From Candidatus Eisenbacteria bacterium (GTDB lineage Bacteria; Eisenbacteria; RBG-16-71-46): a stretch of 64,000 nucleotides of DNA. Position 1 is the stretch's first letter; each line of letters begins with the position of its first letter. The translations under genes were made by a program, and so were the position numbers. The stretch spans positions 62,001 to 126,000 of the forward strand of contig DASTBI010000252.1 in NCBI GenBank assembly GCA_035712145.1, read 5' to 3'. Below, piece after piece: positions 56,558 to 64,000 of this stretch. The notes beneath the pieces were generated by a model. It saw only the letters and a program-made list of their open reading frames with translations. It did not search any database and was not told the origin of the DNA.

Positions 56558-59356
56558 CTATTCGATGCGCACCACCTGCTGGCGGAGATGCTGGTTTCCC
56601 GCCTTGACGCGTGCCCAGAAGGAGCCCGCGCCGGCACGCGCCCCGTGGCGGTCGTCGCCATCCCAGGTGAGCACGTGGAGGCCCGGTCCGAGCACGCCGT
56701 AGTTCCGCGTGCTCAGCCTTCTTCCGCGCGCATCGAAGATCTCGAGCACCACCGGAGCGGATGCGGGAAGCGCAAGCTCGAGATTCAACGTCCTGCGGAA
56801 CGGGTTCGTCATCGCTCGCAGCGAAATGTGGGACGGCCCTGGCGCCGGTGCGGAGATCCCGATCGAGTCGTAGGCCATCACCACCGGCTCGCTCTTGCCG
56901 TGCGCGGACCACAGGTCATAGAGCTGCTGGCCGGCGTCGTTGGTGGTGTTCTCGTCGCGCAGGAACTCGATGTACTCCCGCGAGGCGCTCTGGTACTTGA
57001 GCGTCACCGCGGCCGACCGCGCATTCGGGGGCACGACGTAAGTCGCGATGTCCCAGTTCTGCCCGTCGACGTAAGGCGGTTGATCGGAACGGCCGGGATC
57101 GACCGGAGCGCCGCCGAATTTCTCGAACGCCGCGATCGTGAATCCGAGCGGTGGGATGCGGTTGTCCTTGTAGACGGTGTCGTTGAGAACGAAGTGGAAC
57201 GAAGGCCCCGCCGGGAGTCCGAGCTGCGCGGCCCATGCCGGCGAGAGCCCGAGGTGCTTCTCGTAGACCACCGCATGCGGATCTTCGGTGAGGGTCGCGG
57301 TGGCCGCCTCGTAGGCGCCCGAGTGGTAGATGATCGCCCCGTTTGCATCGCGCACGCGAACCTCGAGCCACATCCGCCTCCCTTCGGGGTATCCTGTCGG
57401 CAGCTTGTGACCCGTGTGATTGGTGATCTTCACCTGGACGAAATGGCTGTCGTCCGGAGCGGGCCCCTGGATGACTTCCATGGTCGCCGCCTTGCGCAGC
57501 ATCTCCGTGGCGCGATGCGCCGCCTGCAGCTGAGCCGCAGGGTCGATCTCCCCCGGATAGAGATTCGAGAGTCCCAGCGCCATCGGCATCCACGCGTTGC
57601 CTCCGGTCATGTCGTGGAACGGCAGATTCGAGCGCGTGGGCGCGTTGGGGAATCGCTGCGGATCGCATCCCTGCCCGACGACGTCGCGCTCGTGGCAGTC
57701 CTGGCAGATGGACACGATGCCGTCCGGCTTGCTGCCGGCGAACGTGGGCGAAAACACGCCGGCCGGGAACGCGCTGTTCTGCCATTCGCTGAACGTGCGC
57801 TCGATCGGCATCACCCCGTGCACCCCGAGCGAGTCGGTGCGCTGATCGAGAGGGCCGGGCGCGTAATCGGCGCCGGCGGTGCGGATGAAGACCGGGTTCG
57901 AAACGTCGTGGCAGGTCGCGCACAGGTCGCTGCGTCGGTGGAAATTCGACTCCAACGACGGGTGCGGCGCCGCGGCGTCCGAGAAAGGACCGCGCCGCAT
58001 GTTCACGTCCGGATCGATCACGTACTGGCCATTGGAGTGCCCGGTCGGGCGATGAGCGGGCAACAGCCCATTCAGGATCGCCTGGTCGGAAGGCGGGCTC
58101 ACCCCCGGCTGATAGATCGGGTCCACCATGCGGTGACATAGAGCACAGTTGACGCCATCCCGGTCGTCCGCGGTCAGCCGGCTGCCGTCGGTGGGCACGC
58201 TGTGGCCATTGAGCCATCCGACTGCCGCATGGCAGCGGATGCAGAGGTCCCCCGAGGCGGGCGCGTCCTGCTCGGCGATTGCGAGGCAGGCGTAGAACAG
58301 CGGGTCGCGCCCCGCGTTGGCCATCATGGTGCCCTTCCACGCACCGGGCTCGACATCGGCCTGGTAACCGCCATGGCACGAAAGACAGAGCTGGCTCGGG
58401 AACACCTCGCCGACGTCCAGGGGCTGGGTGCCGGGCTGGATGAAGTCGCGCAACGTGGTCGCGACCCGCCCTCCGGGAACGCGCACGATCGTGAACACGC
58501 CATCGCTCGAATCGGAAGCGGCGTTGCCCGCGTCGTCGCGCGCGACCACCCGGACGCGCGCGGCCGCGGACGGCGTGTTGTGCACGAACCATTGGAAGGT
58601 CCCCGTGTTGGGGAGCTCGCGGCCCAGGGTCACCCAGGGCTCGCCTTCCCCGTCGCGATAGAAGAGGTCGATCGCCGTCACGCCCTGGTCGTCCGTCGCC
58701 TGCCAGGTCACCATTGCCGGCAGATGCGCGGGAAAGCTCTCGCTCCCGTTGGGGAGGAGCAGCTGCACCTGGGGCGGCGTCACATCGGGGCCGCCGATCG
58801 GCGTCACGGCGACGACGCCCTTCATGCCGAAGAAGAGATGCGGACGGCAGAAGAACGGAAAGATTCCGGGCGAGTCGAACCGGAAGGCGAACGTCGAGTC
58901 CGTGGGGCTGAGCGGCTGGTCCCACAGGAGCCCGAGGCTCGGGTCGTTGAAATCTTCACCGCTGGTGGTGCTGTGGGTTCCCGCGACGTTTCGCCACATC
59001 ACCGTCTGACCTTGAACGATGCGCACCGTATCCACCGCGGTGCTGGGATCGTCGTCGGCGTCGAAGCGGAAATCGCCGGTCGCCAGGAAGGTGTCCACGG
59101 CGACATCGAGCGAGCGGGCTCCACGCATCGGGTGCGTGGCGTAAAACTCTCTCACCCAACGGGCCATGTCCTCGGCGCTCATCCCATGGAGCGCGTGCTG
59201 CGGGATGACGGGAGCATCACCGGTCGAGGCCTCCTCCGGCACCGAACCCGGCGCCGACCCCAGGGCCAGGGCGCCGGCGGCGATCCCCAGAAAAGCCAGG
59301 ATTCGTGGAAAGGCGGCCCGCCCGAAGCGAAGCGGAGCGTGGAAGGTTCGGGGCAC
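56558..59356 (-). CDS. Cupredoxin / pentaheme cytochrome c with FlgD-type C-terminus
   Basis: A 932-residue secreted protein. After a signal peptide, a plastocyanin-like domain (~80-185) has type-1 copper ligands H128, C170, H173 and M178 (C-x2-H-x4-M). An Ig-like module (~190-290) leads to a multiheme region with five CxxCH motifs at 324, 372, 404, 479 and 551. A beta-rich domain follows (~620-840), then a FlgD-Ig-like C-terminal domain (TNPFRRTLNLEL; LTWDGDDRHG; GSFWARVKAG), common at the end of secreted proteins in this part of the tree. Probably outer-membrane or surface electron transfer. The start GTG 59356 coincides with a predicted transcription start. No dedicated partners are adjacent. 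Confidence 0.85.
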   Translation of the reverse strand: MPRTFHAPLRFGRAAFPRILAFLGIAAGALALGSAPGSVPEEASTGDAPVIPQHALHGMSAEDMARWVREFYATHPMRGARSLDVAVDTFLATGDFRFDADDDPSTAVDTVRIVQGQTVMWRNVAGTHSTTSGEDFNDPSLGLLWDQPLSPTDSTFAFRFDSPGIFPFFCRPHLFFGMKGVVAVTPIGGPDVTPPQVQLLLPNGSESFPAHLPAMVTWQATDDQGVTAIDLFYRDGEGEPWVTLGRELPNTGTFQWFVHNTPSAAARVRVVARDDAGNAASDSSDGVFTIVRVPGGRVATTLRDFIQPGTQPLDVGEVFPSQLCLSCHGGYQADVEPGAWKGTMMANAGRDPLFYACLAIAEQDAPASGDLCIRCHAAVGWLNGHSVPTDGSRLTADDRDGVNCALCHRMVDPIYQPGVSPPSDQAILNGLLPAHRPTGHSNGQYVIDPDVNMRRGPFSDAAAPHPSLESNFHRRSDLCATCHDVSNPVFIRTAGADYAPGPLDQRTDSLGVHGVMPIERTFSEWQNSAFPAGVFSPTFAGSKPDGIVSICQDCHERDVVGQGCDPQRFPNAPTRSNLPFHDMTGGNAWMPMALGLSNLYPGEIDPAAQLQAAHRATEMLRKAATMEVIQGPAPDDSHFVQVKITNHTGHKLPTGYPEGRRMWLEVRVRDANGAIIYHSGAYEAATATLTEDPHAVVYEKHLGLSPAWAAQLGLPAGPSFHFVLNDTVYKDNRIPPLGFTIAAFEKFGGAPVDPGRSDQPPYVDGQNWDIATYVVPPNARSAAVTLKYQSASREYIEFLRDENTTNDAGQQLYDLWSAHGKSEPVVMAYDSIGISAPAPGPSHISLRAMTNPFRRTLNLELALPASAPVVLEIFDARGRRLSTRNYGVLGPGLHVLTWDGDDRHGARAGAGSFWARVKAGNQHLRQQVVRIE

Positions 59357-59362
59357 GCTATA

Positions 59363-59392
59363 AGCCTAGAGAAGGAGACCGCAGCCGCTCAA
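59363..59392 (-). promoter_or_regulatory. Sigma70-type promoter of the cupredoxin-cytochrome gene
   Basis: Minus strand: -35 TTGAGC (59392-59387), 18-bp spacer, -10 TAGGCT (59368-59363). The -35 overlaps the patatin stop codon. Predicted +1 is at GTG 59356, so the mRNA is probably leaderless. Confidence 0.65.
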
Positions 59393-60804
59393 GGGACCGC
59401 GTCCTCCTCGGCCAGCCATCCGGCGTCGCGCAGCGCATTCCTCGCATCGCGCGCGCCCGAGCGAATGAGCTGACGCGAGCGTGCGGGATCGAAACCAATC
59501 AGGCTTCCGGGCAGCGGCTCTCCAGGGGCGACCACGACGACGCGAGCCGGATGCTGGCCGTCCGTCACCCTCCATTCCTGGGGCAGCTCGCGCAGCTCCT
59601 GCTGCAGGGCCCTCCAGTGACCGATCTCGATCAGCCGAGCGCCCAGCGCCAGCAGATGCTCGTTGGGCTGCGCGCGGGGCGGCTCCTCCGTCGGCGCGAG
59701 CAGCACCACGATCGCCGCGTCCGCACGCGCGGCGTGCACCGCGGCGAGCGGTTGGTTGGAGAACTGTCCGGCGTCCACGAACTCGCGCCCGGCGATGCGC
59801 ACCGGCTCGAAGGCGAGCGGGATCGCCGACGAGGCGACCGCGGCGGCGATCACGTGCGCCGGACTGATGAGGCGGATCGCCTCCCCCAGGCCGAGCTCCA
59901 CCCGTTCCTCGAATCCGGGTCCGGGCTCGGGGCCGGCGTAGAAGTGCACGATGCGTCCGCTGTCGAGCGCCAACGCGGTCACGACCAGGAGCGTGTTGCC
60001 CTCGGTCAGCAGGCTGGAGTCCCCGGACCGCACCAGCTTCTGCACCAATTGCTTCCGCGCGGCATCGCCCCACAGTCCGCGGCCTCGCGTCTCCGGGAGC
60101 CAGTGCGCGATCAGGGCGCGCAGCCTCTCCCCGCTCGCGCCAGGTCGCGTCCCGAGCCAAGTCAGTGCGCCGACGATCAGGATGGTGGCGCTGAAGCGGT
60201 GCGGCCAGGGAAAGCCGGTTCCCCACGTCACCAGATGCACGCCCGCGCCCGCGATGAGCGCGAGGCCGAACCAGCGCGACACGCGCACCGGGTCGACCGC
60301 GCCTTCAAAGGCCGCCAGCCAGAGCTCGGCCGGCCGGGAGATCTTGGCCGCCAGCCAGCCGATCATCGCCACCATGCCCCACGCGAGGGCGTCGAGCACC
60401 ACCGAGATCGTCTCGTGCCGCTGGGCGGCTTCGCCCCAGAAGCGGCGGGACAGGGTGATCTCCGGAGAGCCGAGGAGAGTCAGCATTGCCAGCATCAGTC
60501 CGATGGCGGTGATCAATCCTCCGGCGCCGCGCAGCGCCAGCGTCGCCCAGCGCATGCCGATCGTGGGCGGACGCACTCGCAGCCACGTGCGCTCGAGAGC
60601 TTCGGTGCGGAAGCCATGCGCCACCCAGCCGACGGCGTTGATCGCGCCGGCCGAGGTGCCCGCCACCACGGCAGGCTGCAGCCCGACCTGGGACAGCACC
60701 CGGAGGACGCCGACTTCGTAGGCGCCGAGCGCTCCGCCGCCGGCCAGAACCACGGCGACGCGCCGGAACGGGAAGCGAGCCTTGAGGGCGACGGCTTGGG
60801 GCAT
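59389..60804 (-). CDS. Patatin-like phospholipase with membrane segments
   Basis: A 471-residue serine hydrolase. The oxyanion loop GGGALGAYEVG, nucleophile Ser in GTSAG, and the DG/A motif DAGQFSNQPL are intact, so lipid acyl hydrolase activity is likely. Between the nucleophile and the catalytic Asp lies a large insertion of three or four hydrophobic segments (LITAIGLMLAMLTLLG; LDALAWGMVAMIGWLA; GLALIAGAGVHLVTW; ATILIVGALTWLG), so it is membrane-embedded. ATG 60804 is chosen; a longer frame has an atypical N-terminus. The gap to the next upstream gene is about 35 bases. Confidence 0.88.
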   Translation of the reverse strand: MPQAVALKARFPFRRVAVVLAGGGALGAYEVGVLRVLSQVGLQPAVVAGTSAGAINAVGWVAHGFRTEALERTWLRVRPPTIGMRWATLALRGAGGLITAIGLMLAMLTLLGSPEITLSRRFWGEAAQRHETISVVLDALAWGMVAMIGWLAAKISRPAELWLAAFEGAVDPVRVSRWFGLALIAGAGVHLVTWGTGFPWPHRFSATILIVGALTWLGTRPGASGERLRALIAHWLPETRGRGLWGDAARKQLVQKLVRSGDSSLLTEGNTLLVVTALALDSGRIVHFYAGPEPGPGFEERVELGLGEAIRLISPAHVIAAAVASSAIPLAFEPVRIAGREFVDAGQFSNQPLAAVHAARADAAIVVLLAPTEEPPRAQPNEHLLALGARLIEIGHWRALQQELRELPQEWRVTDGQHPARVVVVAPGEPLPGSLIGFDPARSRQLIRSGARDARNALRDAGWLAEEDAVP

Positions 60805-60839
60805 CGTGGGACGATCGAGCCCTTCGCTCGGGCTCGAGC

Positions 60840-61553
60840 CTATCCCCCTTCGGGAGGCCAGATCAGCAGCCGACCGCACCCGTCGCAGGTGATCGCGCGA
60901 TCTCCGCGCTTCGCTTCCTGGAGCATCTGCGGCGGCTGGCCGCGGAAGCACCCGCCGCACGAGCCCTTGATGATGGGAACCACCGCGCGCCCGTCGCGGG
61001 AAGCGCGAATCCGCTCGTAGCGGGAACGCATGGTCGCCGGCAACCGCGCGACCAGCTCCTGGCGCTGGCGCTCGAGATCGTTGGCCTCGTCACGCTGTTT
61101 CTGCTCCTCGGCCGCGATCGTCTGCATCCGGGCGACGGTCTCGGCCTGGATGGAGTCGAGCGCTTTCTGGAGCGCGGGAACCTCGCCGAGCAGGCGCTGC
61201 TCTTCGTCCATCAGCATCAGCAGGTCGGTTTCGCGCTCGGAGCGCTTGGCCTTGCGGTCCGAGATCTCGTGCAGCAGCGCCGTGTACTCCTCGTTCTTCT
61301 TCACCATCGGCAGCTGGCTCTGGAACTTCCGCTCTTCCTGCTGGAGCGCGTCGATGTCCTTCTCGATCTGACGGTGCCTGAGCTGGAGATCGCCGGTCTG
61401 CTTCTTGAAGCCTTCGAGCTTCGAGCGCTCGCCTGCGAGCCGGGATTCGAGCGACTGGCGATCGGCCGGATGGCGCTTGAGCGCTCCCTGCAGCGCCACC
61501 AGGCGCTCATCGAGGCCGCGCAAGTTCCAGAGGACCTCGATCTCTTCGGTCAT
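60840..61553 (-). CDS. C4-type zinc-ribbon coiled-coil protein
   Basis: A 237-residue protein of the zf-RING_7 (DUF164) family. A long coiled coil (~1-180) is followed by a zinc ribbon C-x2-C ... C-x2-C (SCGGCFRG; TCDGCGRLLIW). Its ribbon matches the short protein at 2288-2632. Family members are widespread and thought to bind nucleic acid or a partner protein. ATG 61553 is chosen; ATG 61559 and TTG 61565 sit against the tRNA terminator. No ribosome site is visible and no promoter could be found between the terminator and the start. Confidence 0.85.
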   Translation of the reverse strand: MTEEIEVLWNLRGLDERLVALQGALKRHPADRQSLESRLAGERSKLEGFKKQTGDLQLRHRQIEKDIDALQQEERKFQSQLPMVKKNEEYTALLHEISDRKAKRSERETDLLMLMDEEQRLLGEVPALQKALDSIQAETVARMQTIAAEEQKQRDEANDLERQRQELVARLPATMRSRYERIRASRDGRAVVPIIKGSCGGCFRGQPPQMLQEAKRGDRAITCDGCGRLLIWPPEGG

Positions 61554-61563
61554 GGCCATGGGC

Positions 61564-61600
61564 AAAAAAAAGCCGGGGATGTCGGAGCGACATCCCCGGC
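61564..61600 (-). terminator. Strong intrinsic terminator of the tRNA unit
   Basis: A 13-bp perfect GC-rich stem (61600-61588 with 61584-61572), three-base loop, then eight T (61571-61564) on the minus strand. It closes the tRNA transcription unit and ends only about ten bases before the zinc-ribbon start. Confidence 0.95.
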
Positions 61601-61720
61601 GGTGCCCTGCCCGGCGCTTCGGCGCGCGCTGGCGCGGAAGCCCTCGGGCCGGAAGCGGGTGGCCGGGTCGTTCACCGCGAACCCTTCGAAGCGCTCATCG
61701 TCATCCTCGCGCGACCAACA

Positions 61721-61796
61721 TGGTGGGCGGAACAGGACTTGAACCTGTGACCCCCTGGTTGTGATCCAGGTGCTCTGCCAGCTGAGCTACCCGCCC
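61721..61796 (-). tRNA. tRNA-Val(CAC)
   Basis: A complete 76-nt cloverleaf with encoded CCA. Acceptor GGGCGGG/TCCGCCC, D-arm GCTC...GAGC, anticodon stem CCTGG/CCAGG with loop ATCACAA (anticodon CAC, 61763-61761), T-arm ACAGG-TTCAAGT-CCTGT. Reads GUG codons, common in this GC-rich genome. Confidence 0.95.
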
Positions 61797-61839
61797 CAAT
61801 CTCATTCTCCGCTCGCGGTGGGCCGTGGACCAAGGACTA

Positions 61840-61913
61840 TGGGCCCACCTGGATTCGAACCAGGGTCTTGCCGGTTATGAGCCGGCCGCTCTGGACCGCT
61901 GAGCTATGGGCCC
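61840..61913 (-). tRNA. tRNA with CAU anticodon (Met elongator or Ile2)
   Basis: A 74-nt cloverleaf without encoded CCA. Acceptor GGGCCCA/TGGGCCC, anticodon stem GCCGG/CCGGC with loop CTCATAA (anticodon CAT, 61879-61877), T-arm CCTGG-TTCGAAT-CCAGG. It is not an initiator by its first base pair. Elongator Met and lysidine-modified Ile2 cannot be told apart with certainty from sequence alone. Confidence 0.93.
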
Positions 61914-61953
61914 AGCGTGCATCGGATGGCACCACCTCGCCGAAAGGGACGCG

Positions 61954-61983
61954 TTTGTAGCACCCGCTTCCGCGAGGTGTCAA
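61954..61983 (-). promoter_or_regulatory. Sigma70-type promoter of the two-tRNA unit
   Basis: Minus strand: -35 TTGACA (61983-61978, perfect), 18-bp spacer, -10 TACAAA (61959-61954). Leader about 34 bases to the first tRNA. Confidence 0.75.
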
Positions 61984-62040
61984 GAACGGCCCACTCGATG
62001 AGCGGCCTTCTTTCAGGGAACGCCCGGGCTCACGAAGCGA

Positions 62041-62069
62041 ATGACGCGAAAGACGAACGCATGTAGCAT
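62041..62069 (+). promoter_or_regulatory. Weak candidate promoter for the lipoprotein pair
   Basis: Plus strand: ATGACG (62041-62046), 17-bp spacer, TAGCAT (62064-62069), with AGAAGG before ATG 62093. Both boxes are partial matches. Confidence 0.35.
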
Positions 62070-62092
62070 CGCGACCGAGAAGGTCGAGAACG

Positions 62093-62776
62093 ATGACTTC
62101 ACGTCCTGGCTGCCGCGAGCGCTTCCTGGGTGCTCTCATCGTGATGATGTTGAGCACCATCTCGTGCTCGGACAAGGCGGTGCTCGAGTACAGCATTCCT
62201 GAGTGGGACGACCTGCCTCTACCCTCCGTGACCGTGAACGGTGTCGCCTACAAGTCCGATGGGACCCCCGCAGCCCACGCTGAAATGACTCTCCGGCAGC
62301 TGACGCCCCAAATGAGGGCATGGACGGGTGGGGGCGCGGATCAGGACGGCAGGTTCTCCATCCATCTTGGATCGGAAGTGGAGTCCGGCCGCTATGCGCT
62401 CGCCGGCAAGATCCCCAGCGGCGTCGAAGTCGGCGTCGACACGGTGGAGGTGACCACGGAGTCGGTTCACCACGACCTGCACCTGTCTCGCCCCGGACGA
62501 TTGCACGGACACGCGTCCCTGTCGGGCCAAGGCGACCACTTCGGGATCGCCGTCAGAGCAGAGGTCCTGCCTTATGGCGATGTGACCGACTCGGCCGGAG
62601 CCTGGGAGCTATGGCTGCCTCCCGGCCGATGGCTCGTCACATTCAGCAAGCTCGGATACGCCGCGGTGACGACCACCGCCGATCTCGACAGTGCGGGCGC
62701 CGACGTCCGGGTTCCCGATGTGACGCTCGCGCCTGCGACCATCTCGCTGCGGAATGACGCCAGGACCACCCGCTGA
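62093..62776 (+). CDS. Predicted lipoprotein with carboxypeptidase-regulatory-like domain
   Basis: A 227-residue protein. A signal peptide ends at a Cys in LSTISC, a weak lipobox. The mature part resembles two copies of the carboxypeptidase-regulatory-like beta domain (VNGVAYKSDGTPAAHAEM, DGRFSIHLG, ...; LPPGRWLVTFSKLGYAAVTTT). It is a paralogue of the next gene. The function is not known; such domains bind surface partners or substrates. Confidence 0.75.
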   Translation: MTSRPGCRERFLGALIVMMLSTISCSDKAVLEYSIPEWDDLPLPSVTVNGVAYKSDGTPAAHAEMTLRQLTPQMRAWTGGGADQDGRFSIHLGSEVESGRYALAGKIPSGVEVGVDTVEVTTESVHHDLHLSRPGRLHGHASLSGQGDHFGIAVRAEVLPYGDVTDSAGAWELWLPPGRWLVTFSKLGYAAVTTTADLDSAGADVRVPDVTLAPATISLRNDARTTR

Positions 62777-62786
62777 GTCCGCCTCC

Positions 62787-63455
62787 ATGTCCACAGGCCT
62801 CTCGATTTCCGCTCACCGCCGACGAGCCGTACTTCGTGGGCTCCCCATCTGGGTCACCCTGGCAACGATCGTCACCGGCTGTTCGGACGAGCCGACCGCG
62901 CCGCAATCCGTCGTCGCGCTCCACCGCACGGTGCGGGTGGTCGTGACCGACAGCCTCGGAGCGACGGCGGCCGGTGTCGCCGTGCGAATGGTGAGCGAGT
63001 TCGACTCCGCCGGCATCGCCTACGTGGTCCAAGGGATCACCGATGCCCAGGGAGCGATGCAGGCGGTGCTCATCGAGGGCAACTGGGGCGTCCAGGGCTT
63101 CCTGCCCCCGCGCGTCGCCGGCGCGACGTTCGCGGTTCCCGGTCGCACACGTCCACCGGTGGACACGATCCAGGTGGCGCTCGAGCTGCACAGGGCTTCG
63201 GTCGCGAGGGGCCGGGCGCGGCTCACGGCCCACCACAACCACTCGGGGATCGTGATCGACTGTCCCCCCGTCCCCGCGGCGCAGGTGACCGATTCGACCG
63301 GCACCTACGTGATCCCCTGGCTGCCGGTCGGCCACTGGACCATCACGATGTTCGCGCCCGGCTACCGGCTCGGCTCAGCACCCATCGACGTCACCGTTCC
63401 GGGCCAGAGCCTGGGCGTGCCCGACGTCGTTCTCGCCCTCGGCCCGTTTCCCTAG
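62787..63455 (+). CDS. Predicted lipoprotein, paralogue of the previous gene
   Basis: A 222-residue protein from ATG 62787; the longer frame begins inside the preceding gene. The lipobox is VTGC. The same domain type follows (VRVVVTDSLGATAAGVAV; TDAQGAMQAVL; LPVGHWTITMFAPGYRLG), ending PDVVLALG like the neighbour's PDVTLAP. The two genes probably arose by duplication. Ends 11 bases before the convergent rpoD end. Confidence 0.75.
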   Translation: MSTGLSISAHRRRAVLRGLPIWVTLATIVTGCSDEPTAPQSVVALHRTVRVVVTDSLGATAAGVAVRMVSEFDSAGIAYVVQGITDAQGAMQAVLIEGNWGVQGFLPPRVAGATFAVPGRTRPPVDTIQVALELHRASVARGRARLTAHHNHSGIVIDCPPVPAAQVTDSTGTYVIPWLPVGHWTITMFAPGYRLGSAPIDVTVPGQSLGVPDVVLALGPFP

Positions 63456-63466
63456 AGTCGCCGGAC

Positions 63467-64000
63467 CTACAACAGCTCCGTATAGGCCTTGAGACGCCGG
63501 CTCCGCGTCGGATGGCGCAGCTTGCGGAGCGCCTTGGCCTCGATCTGCCGGATGCGCTCGCGGGTCACGTTGAAGAACGCGCCGACTTCCTCCAGCGTGC
63601 GCTGCGCGCCGTCGTCGGTGAGGCCGAAGCGGAGCCGAATCACCTTGGCCTCGCGCGGCGTCAGCGTCTTGAGCACGTCGTTGACTTCGTCGCGCAGCAT
63701 CGCGCTCGCGGCCGAATGCGCCGGCGAGACCACGCTCGTGTCCTCGATGAAGTCGCCGAGATTGCTGTCGTCGTCCTCGCCGATCGGCCGGTCCAGCGAG
63801 ATCGGCTCCTGCGCCGCCTTGATGATGCTCTTCACCTTGTCGACCGGCAGCTCGAGCCGCTCCGCGATCTCTTCCGGCGTCGGCTCGCGGCCCAGCTCCT
63901 GGACCAGCTTGCGCGACACGCGCACCACGCGGTTGATGTGCTCGATCATGTGGACCGGGACGCGGATGGTCCGCGCCTGATCGGCGATCGCCCGCGTGAT
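63467..64000 (-). CDS. rpoD: Primary sigma factor RpoD (3' part; 5' end beyond window)
   Basis: 178 codons of the C-terminus of the housekeeping sigma factor. Visible are the end of region 2.4 and region 3 ([17 protein letters not shown]), region 3.1-3.2 ([13 protein letters not shown] ... [20 protein letters not shown]) and region 4 ([49 protein letters not shown], seen in parts). Regions 1 and most of 2 lie outside. It is the factor expected to read the promoters listed here. Confidence 0.97.
   Translation of the reverse strand: MTRAIADQARTIRVPVHMIEHINRVVRVSRKLVQELGREPTPEEIAERLELPVDKVKSIIKAAQEPISLDRPIGEDDDSNLGDFIEDTSVVSPAHSAASAMLRDEVNDVLKTLTPREAKVIRLRFGLTDDGAQRTLEEVGAFFNVTRERIRQIEAKALRKLRHPTRSRRLKAYTELL

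Noticed and set aside
61601-61720. A short open stretch between the terminator and tRNA-Val
   Set aside because: One phase looks coding-like, but it has no start with a ribosome site and is in a tRNA transcription unit.

Overview
The window is a GC-rich, gene-dense bacterial chromosome segment, mostly transcribed from the minus strand. It has no mobile elements, no rRNA and no CRISPR. The content points to a diderm: ADP-heptose and LPS-core genes, two Omp85-type barrels, TamB, RseP and several lipoproteins. A FlgD-type C-terminal domain on a secreted multiheme protein, a Bat/MoxR operon and GatCAB suggest a lineage near the Fibrobacteres-Chlorobi-Bacteroidetes side of the tree, such as Eisenbacteria or Gemmatimonadota relatives. 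That placement is inference.

Layout. 1-3738: partial cca, a secreted protein, a lipoprotein, ptsN with a short zinc-ribbon gene, and a PAP2 phosphatase. 3731-11584: a six-gene moxR-DUF58-bat operon with overlapping stops and starts. 11870-15080 (plus strand): a coupled trio of a ~50-aa membrane microprotein, a NoeA-like methyltransferase and a membrane sulfatase-fold enzyme. 15077-20752: purD-purE-tsaC-phosphatase-ilvE-rpiB-glyA. 20809-23085: an ECF42 sigma factor with its DGPF partner and a small secreted protein. 23185-28613: uvrD-gatC-gatA-gatB. 28713-31904: a metalloprotease/beta-propeller/Omp85 fusion. 31992-39483: rseP-Omp85-tamB. 39645-46874: envelope precursor genes uppS-cdsA-dxr followed by heptose and glycosyltransferase genes. 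46907-50577: rplM-rpsI-rpsB-tsf-pyrH-frr. 50709-56512: rnhA-rnpB-recJ-rel-dtd-maf. 56558-61553: a cupredoxin/pentaheme cytochrome, a patatin and a C4 zinc-ribbon protein. 61564-61983: a compact tRNA unit with promoter, two tRNAs and a strong terminator. 62093-63455: two paralogous lipoproteins. 63467-64000: the 3' end of rpoD.

Regulation. Eight minus-strand sites fit TTG[AG][CG]N, exactly 18 bp, then TANNNN (seven of eight end in T), in front of rplM, the tRNAs, rseP, purD, the phosphatase, uvrD, rnhA and the cytochrome gene. At purD, rnhA and the cytochrome gene the predicted transcription start falls on or next to the start codon and no Shine-Dalgarno is present, so these mRNAs are probably leaderless. 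Inside operons, coupling by ATGA, GTGA, TTGA or TGATG overlaps is the rule, often with GTG or TTG starts.

Most notable: the unannotated microprotein trio, the protease-propeller-Omp85 fusion, the cupredoxin-pentaheme-FlgD protein, the 18-bp-spacer promoter set with leaderless genes, and the ECF42 unit with a matching autoregulatory promoter.
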